A stretch of 64,000 nt of DNA. Source: Mycolicibacterium tokaiense (GTDB lineage: Bacteria > Actinomycetota > Actinomycetes > Mycobacteriales > Mycobacteriaceae). Position numbers and translations under genes: made by a program. Below are positions 59,482-64,000 of this stretch, one piece after another. How positions within the stretch are numbered: position 1 is the stretch's first letter; each line of letters opens with the position of its first letter. The DNA lies in NCBI RefSeq assembly GCF_010725885.1, contig NZ_AP022600.1:4650001-4714000 (forward strand), read 5' to 3'. The notes under the pieces are model-generated. The model had not been told where the DNA came from and did not search any database. It was given only the letters and a program-made list of their open reading frames with translations.

Positions 59482-59910
59482 TCAGGTGATGCTGACGACG
59501 GCGCGGTCGCCGACGGGGGCGGACAACGGCACCGTCAACGTGCCGACGACCGCGAGCATGATGCACGCTCGATCGACCGCCTCCGGCCTGGTCCCGCCGC
59601 GCAGCTTCACCGCCACGATGTCCGGCGTTTCCTGCACCTCGGCAGTGACCCCGAAGCACTCGGGGGTACCGCTGGTGAAGTGCACCGCCAGGGCGTCGGG
59701 GTCGGAGACCCGGCTCCACGAGTCGATGGTCTGGGAGTGGGGGTCCACGATGCCCGGGTTGTCGGTGAAGGTCGTCAGGCCGGGCGGTGCCGGCACCTCC
59801 GGGACGGTGGTGATGACGGGCGCGGCGGCGGCGACCGGCAGCCCGACGCCCAACTGGACCGCAGTCAGGACGGCGGTCACGATCGGTATCACGAAGCTGT
59901 GCGCACGCAT
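59482..59910 (-). CDS. Secreted protein, function unknown
   Basis: A 142-residue exported protein with a signal peptide (HSFVIPIVTAVLTAVQLGVGLPVAAAAP). The mature domain of about 112 residues has two Cys (EC in GTPECFGVT and AC in VDRACIML) that could pair. No family recognised. It lies upstream of the phosphatase gene on the same strand, 37 bases away. Confidence 0.75.
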   Translation of the reverse strand: MRAHSFVIPIVTAVLTAVQLGVGLPVAAAAPVITTVPEVPAPPGLTTFTDNPGIVDPHSQTIDSWSRVSDPDALAVHFTSGTPECFGVTAEVQETPDIVAVKLRGGTRPEAVDRACIMLAVVGTLTVPLSAPVGDRAVVSIT

Positions 59911-60082
59911 GACTGCACAGTACCCACGCCTGGTCCGGTGCCCCTGCTGGCTGCACCGGCCGATGGCAGCCAGCGGGAATCTGCCACCGGCGTGGGAATT
60001 GCCGGTGCCCCTCAGCCAGTTCTTGCAGGCATGCCCTTCAGGCTTGACAATGCTGAATAACCCACTCTCAGAGGACGATTCA

Positions 60083-60757
60083 ATGAATACAACTCACGTG
60101 ATCGCGTTGGTCACCGGAGCCAACCGCGGTCTGGGCCGTCGGTTTGCGCTCGACCTCGTCGCCCGGGGTGCCACCGTGTACGCCGCGGCGCGGCGCCCCG
60201 AGACCATCGACATCCCCGGCGTGGTGCCCGTCGCCCTGGACATCACCGATCCCGAATCGATCCGTCGTGCGGCGGAGATCGCGACCGATGTCAACCTCCT
60301 GGTCAACAATGCGGGTGTGTCCACCAGGGCCACCCTGCTCGATGGACCGCTGGAGGACATCCGGCTCGAAATGGAAACCCACTACTTCGGCACCCTGCAG
60401 GTGATCAGGGAGTTCGCGCCGGTCATCGAACGCAACGGCGGGGGAGCCATCCTGGATGTGCTCTCGGTGCTGTCGTGGCTGCACCCGGGGACCAGTGGTG
60501 CCTACTCGGCAGCCAAGGCGGCGGCCTGGGCCATGACCGACGCGGTACGAGATGAACTGGCGCCCAAGGGAATCACCGTGACCGCGCTGCATGTCGGATA
60601 CATGGACACCGACATGGTGGACTACATCCCGGCCGAGCAGAAGATCGATCCCGCCGTGGTGGCCACGCTGGCGCTCGACGGGGTGTTCGCCGGTGAGCGC
60701 GAGGTGTTGGCCGACGAGCTGTCACGGAACGTCAAGGTGGGCCTGGCACGCGCGTAA
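60083..60757 (+). CDS. Short-chain dehydrogenase/reductase
   Basis: A 224-residue classical SDR. The cofactor motif is TGANRGLG, the stabilising motif NNAG, and the catalytic YSAAK motif has Tyr and Lys with an upstream Ser in VLSVLSWLHPGTSG. Arg residues after the second strand (AARRPETI) suggest NADPH. The substrate is unknown. ATG 60083 follows CAGAGGA. Everything upstream in the open frame is shadow. Confidence 0.9.
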   Translation: MNTTHVIALVTGANRGLGRRFALDLVARGATVYAAARRPETIDIPGVVPVALDITDPESIRRAAEIATDVNLLVNNAGVSTRATLLDGPLEDIRLEMETHYFGTLQVIREFAPVIERNGGGAILDVLSVLSWLHPGTSGAYSAAKAAAWAMTDAVRDELAPKGITVTALHVGYMDTDMVDYIPAEQKIDPAVVATLALDGVFAGEREVLADELSRNVKVGLARA

Positions 60758-60835
60758 CAGTGTGGCAAACGGGTTGCCTCGGGGCGACGACGGCCGGCCT
60801 CCGGGAACCGGAGGTCGGCCGCAGGTCGCAGTGAA

Positions 60836-61006
60836 CTACTTCAGCTTGTCCTTGATGTTCTCGCCGACCTTCTTGACGCCCGAAACGCCTTGGTCCTTCT
60901 TGCCTTCGGCTTTCAGATCGTCGTTGCCGGTGATGTCACCGACGGTCTCCTTGACCTTGCCGACGGCGTCTTCGGCGGCGTTCTTGGCCTTGTCCACGAT
61001 TCCCAT
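60836..61006 (-). CDS. CsbD-family stress protein
   Basis: A 56-residue, highly charged protein: GIVDKAKNAAEDAVGKVKET, then VGDITGNDDLKAEGKKDQ and a Lys-rich end. This is the CsbD/YjbJ pattern, an abundant general-stress protein of unknown function. Length and composition match the family. ATG 61006 is preceded by AAAGGGAA. I looked for a SigF promoter upstream and found only a poorly spaced GGTTT/GAGTA pair. Confidence 0.88.
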   Translation of the reverse strand: MGIVDKAKNAAEDAVGKVKETVGDITGNDDLKAEGKKDQGVSGVKKVGENIKDKLK

Positions 61007-61129
61007 GGTGTTCCCTTTCTTCCACTGGTCCGGAAGCCGGAGTGCCTCCGAGCTCGGTACTCATGTGGACGGGGGCGGACGGGGAAACCGAACACGCCGG
61101 TGCTGTGATGTGCACCACCGGTGCGCGGC

Positions 61130-61879
61130 TCAGACCTGGGCCATACCGCCGTCGATGCACAGTTCGGCACCTGTCATGAAACTGCTCTCATCGGAGGCCA
61201 GAAACAGTGCGCCGTTGGCGATCTCCTCCGGACGCCCCAGGCGGCCCATCGGGACCAGGGTGCTCATGGAGGCGCGTAGCGCAGCGGGGTCCTCGCCGAA
61301 GTACTCCGCCTGCCCGTCGATGATGTCGGTGTCGATCGGCCCCGGGCTCAGGACGTTGACTCGCAGACCGCGATCACCGAACTCGGCTGCCCAGGTACGC
61401 GCGAAGGATCGCACAGCCGCCTTCGCCGCGCTGTAGGTTCCCGCGCCGGCATCGCCCTTGACGGCGGTGATCGAGCCGAGCAGCACGATCGAGCTACCCG
61501 GCGTGAGAAGCGGCAGCACCGTCTGGACGGTGAACAGGGTGCCGCGGGCGTTGAGGTCGAAGGTGCGGTCGAAGTGCTCCTCGGTCACGTCGGCGAAGTC
61601 CATTCGCTCGATGCGGCCGGCGTTGGCGACCACCACGTCGAGATGCCCGCTGTCGCGGCGGATGGTCTCGACCACGCTATCGAGATCGTCTGTCATCGTC
61701 GCGTCTGCGGTGATGGCGGTGACGTCGCCGTCCATGGACGCCTTCGCCGCCTCGAGCGCATCGGCCCGCCGCCCTGTGATGTAGACACGGGCGCCCTCGC
61801 GCGCGAATCTCTGCGCGATGGCCAGTCCGAGGCCGGCGCTCCCGCCCGTGACCAGAGCTACCTTGTTGGCAAGTCGCAT
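61130..61879 (-). CDS. Short-chain dehydrogenase/reductase
   Basis: A 249-residue classical SDR: TGGSAGLG cofactor motif, ITGRR (NADPH preference), VVANAG, catalytic Ser in LLGSITAVKG, YSAAK, and the C-terminal LVPMGRLGRPEEIANGALFLASDESSFMTGAELCIDGG. The substrate is unknown. ATG 61879 has GAGGAG upstream. It is divergent from a LysR regulator that is its likely controller. Confidence 0.92.
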   Translation of the reverse strand: MRLANKVALVTGGSAGLGLAIAQRFAREGARVYITGRRADALEAAKASMDGDVTAITADATMTDDLDSVVETIRRDSGHLDVVVANAGRIERMDFADVTEEHFDRTFDLNARGTLFTVQTVLPLLTPGSSIVLLGSITAVKGDAGAGTYSAAKAAVRSFARTWAAEFGDRGLRVNVLSPGPIDTDIIDGQAEYFGEDPAALRASMSTLVPMGRLGRPEEIANGALFLASDESSFMTGAELCIDGGMAQV

Positions 61880-61937
61880 GTTTTCTCCTCGAGAGGGGAC
61901 CGGGTGTTGACCTCGGATCACGCTAGGAGCGGCCAGG

Positions 61938-61986
61938 TATAGACGCAAATAATCTCGATGTATGGTCTGCATTGAGAATGTCTATA
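61938..61986. promoter_or_regulatory. Inverted repeat in the SDR/LysR divergent region
   Basis: TATAGAC (61938-61944) and GTCTATA (61980-61986) are perfect inverted arms, centres 42 bases apart (four helix turns), between the two divergent starts. The spacing suits a LysR dimer pair contacting both sites and bending the DNA. Confidence 0.5.
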
Positions 61987-62001
61987 TCTAGCGGAGGGCC
62001 C

Positions 62002-62889
62002 ATGAACCTGCGTCAGTTCGAGTACGCCCTGGCTGTCGCCGAGGAGGGCTCGATGACTGCGGCAGCAGACCGGCTGCGGGTCACTCAACCGTCGCTGTCC
62101 CAGCAGATCGGTGCTCTGGAAAAACACCTTGGGGTGCAACTGTTCACGCGCACGCCGGCCGGGGTGGTGGTGACGGTGGCCGGACGTGCGTTCCTCGCGG
62201 AGGCGAGCATCGCCACCACGGCATCACGACGCGCCGTCACGGCGGCCCGCGCTGCAGACGGTGAACTGGCAGGCGAGCTCATCATTGCGGTCCACATGGG
62301 CCTGGGCGCGCGTCAGCTTCCGCAGGCGCTGGGGGAGTTGCGCCTCCACCACCCGGCCCTGCAGGTGACCATGCACGAAGAGCCCGATCCCGCGCACATG
62401 GAACGACTGCTGCGCCAGGGCGCTCTCGACATGGTGCTGGTTCACCGAGTTCCCCCGGCCTGCAACGGTTTCGACGTCCACCGGTTGGGAGAAGAAGCCT
62501 ACGTCGCACTGTTGCCGAAGGGGCACCCGCTGCTGAAGAGCGGCTTGGCGCTGCGCCTGCAGGACCTCGTGTCGCAGGGTTGGATCAGGTTCCGGCACTC
62601 CAGCCTGCTCGACGAGTACCTGGCCCGTCTGCTCGCCGACGCCAACCTGAGCCCCCAGACCGTGGCCCGGGCATCGCAGATTTCCACGGCGGTACAACTG
62701 GTGGCACACGGCCTGGGCGTCACGGTGGTGCCGGCCTCGGCGGTGCCGGACGGCTTCGAGGAGTTGGTCTGCCCTCTGGCGCCTGCACTCGCCGAACCCG
62801 TGCTCGTGTGCGTGCGGCGCAATGCCGGCTCGGCGGAGCACGCCCTGCTCCGTCACCTGCAACAGCAGAACTGGTGCGGCGGCGCCTGA
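62002..62889 (+). CDS. LysR-family transcriptional regulator
   Basis: A 295-residue regulator. The helix-turn-helix is NLRQFEYALAVAEEGSMTAAADRLRVTQPSLSQQIGALEKHLGVQLFTR, and the remainder is a LysR effector domain (ELIIAVHMGLGARQLPQALGELRLHHPALQVTMHEEPDP). ATG 62002 has CGGAGGG upstream and gives the standard N-terminus. It probably controls the divergent SDR gene. Confidence 0.92.
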   Translation: MNLRQFEYALAVAEEGSMTAAADRLRVTQPSLSQQIGALEKHLGVQLFTRTPAGVVVTVAGRAFLAEASIATTASRRAVTAARAADGELAGELIIAVHMGLGARQLPQALGELRLHHPALQVTMHEEPDPAHMERLLRQGALDMVLVHRVPPACNGFDVHRLGEEAYVALLPKGHPLLKSGLALRLQDLVSQGWIRFRHSSLLDEYLARLLADANLSPQTVARASQISTAVQLVAHGLGVTVVPASAVPDGFEELVCPLAPALAEPVLVCVRRNAGSAEHALLRHLQQQNWCGGA

Positions 62890-62909
62890 TACGCGCCGCC
62901 GCAACGTGT

Positions 62910-63464
62910 TCACCTGCGGGCCAACGCGCTGCCCACCCCCGCGAGCATCTGGGTGGGCCGCTGTTGTTCACCCTGCTGGGCGCTGAGGATCAGGATTGCG
63001 CCGGTGAGCAGCGGCAACACGCCCTGTAGGTAGCGCAGTTGACGTTGTGCCGCGGCGACATCGTCCGGTGTGCCCGGGGCGGGCTCGGTGGCTCCTTCAA
63101 TCGGATGTCCCTCGCCCTGAGCGGCTTTCGCGCCGAGCACCCCACTGGCCACGGTGGCACCCAGGGCTGCGCCGGTCACCGCGATCTTGGTGACGGTATT
63201 GGAGGTGACGCCGGCCTGGTTCTTGGCTCTGCCGCGGTTGGCGTAGAGAAGCCCGGCACCGCCGATGAGGTGTGCGCCGATGGCGGCAGCGCTGACGGGC
63301 GCCCACTTTCCCCAGCCCACCGCGGCCACTTTGGCGCGGTCGCGGGGGTCACGCACGGATGCGGCCGCGCCGTTGACGCCGACAGCCCCCATAAGAGATC
63401 CGCCGAACCACGCCGCCGCGCCGAGGTCGTGTAGCGAACGGACGACTGTATTGCGTGATGCCAT
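62910..63464 (-). CDS. Membrane protein, function unknown
   Basis: A 184-residue protein with about four hydrophobic segments (near residues 14-35, 55-75, 90-110 and 150-165) and a polar loop rich in Glu/Pro (EGHPIEGATEPAPGTPDD). It has the look of mycobacterial envelope proteins but matches no family I know. ATG 63464 gives MASRNTVVRSLHDLG; an upstream in-frame start is possible. A weak SigF-like CGTTT-N15-GTGTA lies at about 63530-63555 on the minus strand. Confidence 0.72.
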   Translation of the reverse strand: MASRNTVVRSLHDLGAAAWFGGSLMGAVGVNGAAASVRDPRDRAKVAAVGWGKWAPVSAAAIGAHLIGGAGLLYANRGRAKNQAGVTSNTVTKIAVTGAALGATVASGVLGAKAAQGEGHPIEGATEPAPGTPDDVAAAQRQLRYLQGVLPLLTGAILILSAQQGEQQRPTQMLAGVGSALARR

Positions 63465-63575
63465 CTGAATCCTTTGATCGAGGGCAACAGGTGTCCGAGA
63501 TGAATCACCATGTGCGCTGCCCATCGAGGGATACACCACCGCGGGGGTACTAAACGTGTCCGGCGAGAGTCCTGA

Positions 63576-64000
63576 TTACTCGAGCAGCCGAGCGAGCAGA
63601 CTCGCGGCGGTCCCGCCGTCGGCGTCACCCAATGCGGGCAGTTCCAGAAAATGCCGCGCGATGGTGATGCCGAGAATGCTGGAGACGACGAGTGCGGCGC
63701 GCACGTGCGCGTCGGGTTGCTCCGATGACCGGGCGAGCACGTCGGCACGTTCGGTCAGGTAGTCGCGCATCACTGCGGCGGCTTCCGGTGAGGTGAGCAT
63801 GGAGCGCATGAGCGCGCGCGTTGATGCCGGGAGTTCGCGCAGACGCAGGTCGAGTACTTCGGTCAGATGAGTCTGCACATCTCCGGCTCCGAGCTCATCG
63901 GCAGGGCGGACCGCGAGCTTGAAGAGGGCGTCCTTGGAGCCGTAGTGCTGCAGCACCAGTGAGGGGTCGACCCCCGCGCGCTGCGCGATTCCCCTGATCG
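63576..64000 (-). CDS. TetR-family regulator, cut by the window edge
   Basis: Only the 3' part is present, about 140 residues, still open at the edge. The visible start of the fragment, IRGIAQRAGVDPSLVLQHYGSKDALFKLAV, is the second half of a TetR helix-turn-helix. The rest is a TetR C-terminal domain (RELPASTRALMRSMLTSPEAAAVMRDYL). The ATG at 63956 is internal and not the start. Its target is unknown. Confidence 0.85.
   Translation of the reverse strand, partial: IRGIAQRAGVDPSLVLQHYGSKDALFKLAVRPADELGAGDVQTHLTEVLDLRLRELPASTRALMRSMLTSPEAAAVMRDYLTERADVLARSSEQPDAHVRAALVVSSILGITIARHFLELPALGDADGGTAASLLARLLE

Noticed and set aside
60044..60049. TTGACA -35 box before the SDR gene
   Set aside because: No acceptable -10 hexamer lies 16-19 bases downstream.
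61007..61115. SigF promoter for the CsbD gene
   Set aside because: A GGTTT is present on the minus strand, but the nearest -10-like GAGTA is about 21-22 bases away, too far, and it lacks GGG.

Overview
The window is GC-rich DNA from an actinobacterium, almost certainly a rapidly growing Mycobacterium (Mycolicibacterium). Reasons: the his/trp block hisI ... trpE - trp-associated membrane gene - trpC - trpB - trpA - lgt with a bcp-type peroxiredoxin antisense to trpE, pyk followed by tesB, an MspA-type porin, a 13E12-type DUF222/HNH gene, and GGTTT-N16-GGGTA promoters typical of mycobacterial SigF. Product names come from recognising protein sequence; no database search was run.

Layout. 1-20.6 kb is conserved core: end of the histidine genes, an orphan solute-binding lipoprotein and an FAD oxidoreductase, the tryptophan operon, lgt with a very long acidic repeat tail, small membrane proteins, gltB-gltD, pyk and tesB. 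20.6-31.9 kb is accessory: a truncated FAD monooxygenase beside a bicupin, a LysR/exporter pair, YihY, an MFS transporter, a P1 peptidase, an FGGY kinase, and a sulfatase with a divergent TetR regulator.

31.9-34.8 kb is a small insertion. A DUF222/HNH gene plus an IS481-family copy lie between perfect 76-bp direct repeats of the 3' end of a SorC-family regulator gene. The regulator keeps an intact C-terminus because the insert supplies a copy of its last codons and a new stop. 34.8-44.7 kb is a sugar-alcohol locus: the SorC regulator, divergent from an erythritol/threitol-type dehydrogenase, a five-gene ABC importer, a DhaK-DhaL kinase and an RpiB-type isomerase. The last eight genes overlap or almost touch. 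The first importer ATPase carries a 1-base frameshift.

44.7-64 kb is mixed: a ureohydrolase, small enzymes and regulators, a three-gene pyrimidine-degradation operon (URC1-like, URC4-like, upp), a pair of back-to-back SigF promoters serving two small membrane/secreted proteins, an AraC/aldo-keto reductase pair, an MspA porin with a secreted partner, a PhoD-like phosphatase, two short-chain dehydrogenases, a CsbD-type stress protein, a LysR regulator, and the 3' part of a TetR regulator cut by the window edge. No tRNA, rRNA or CRISPR array was seen.
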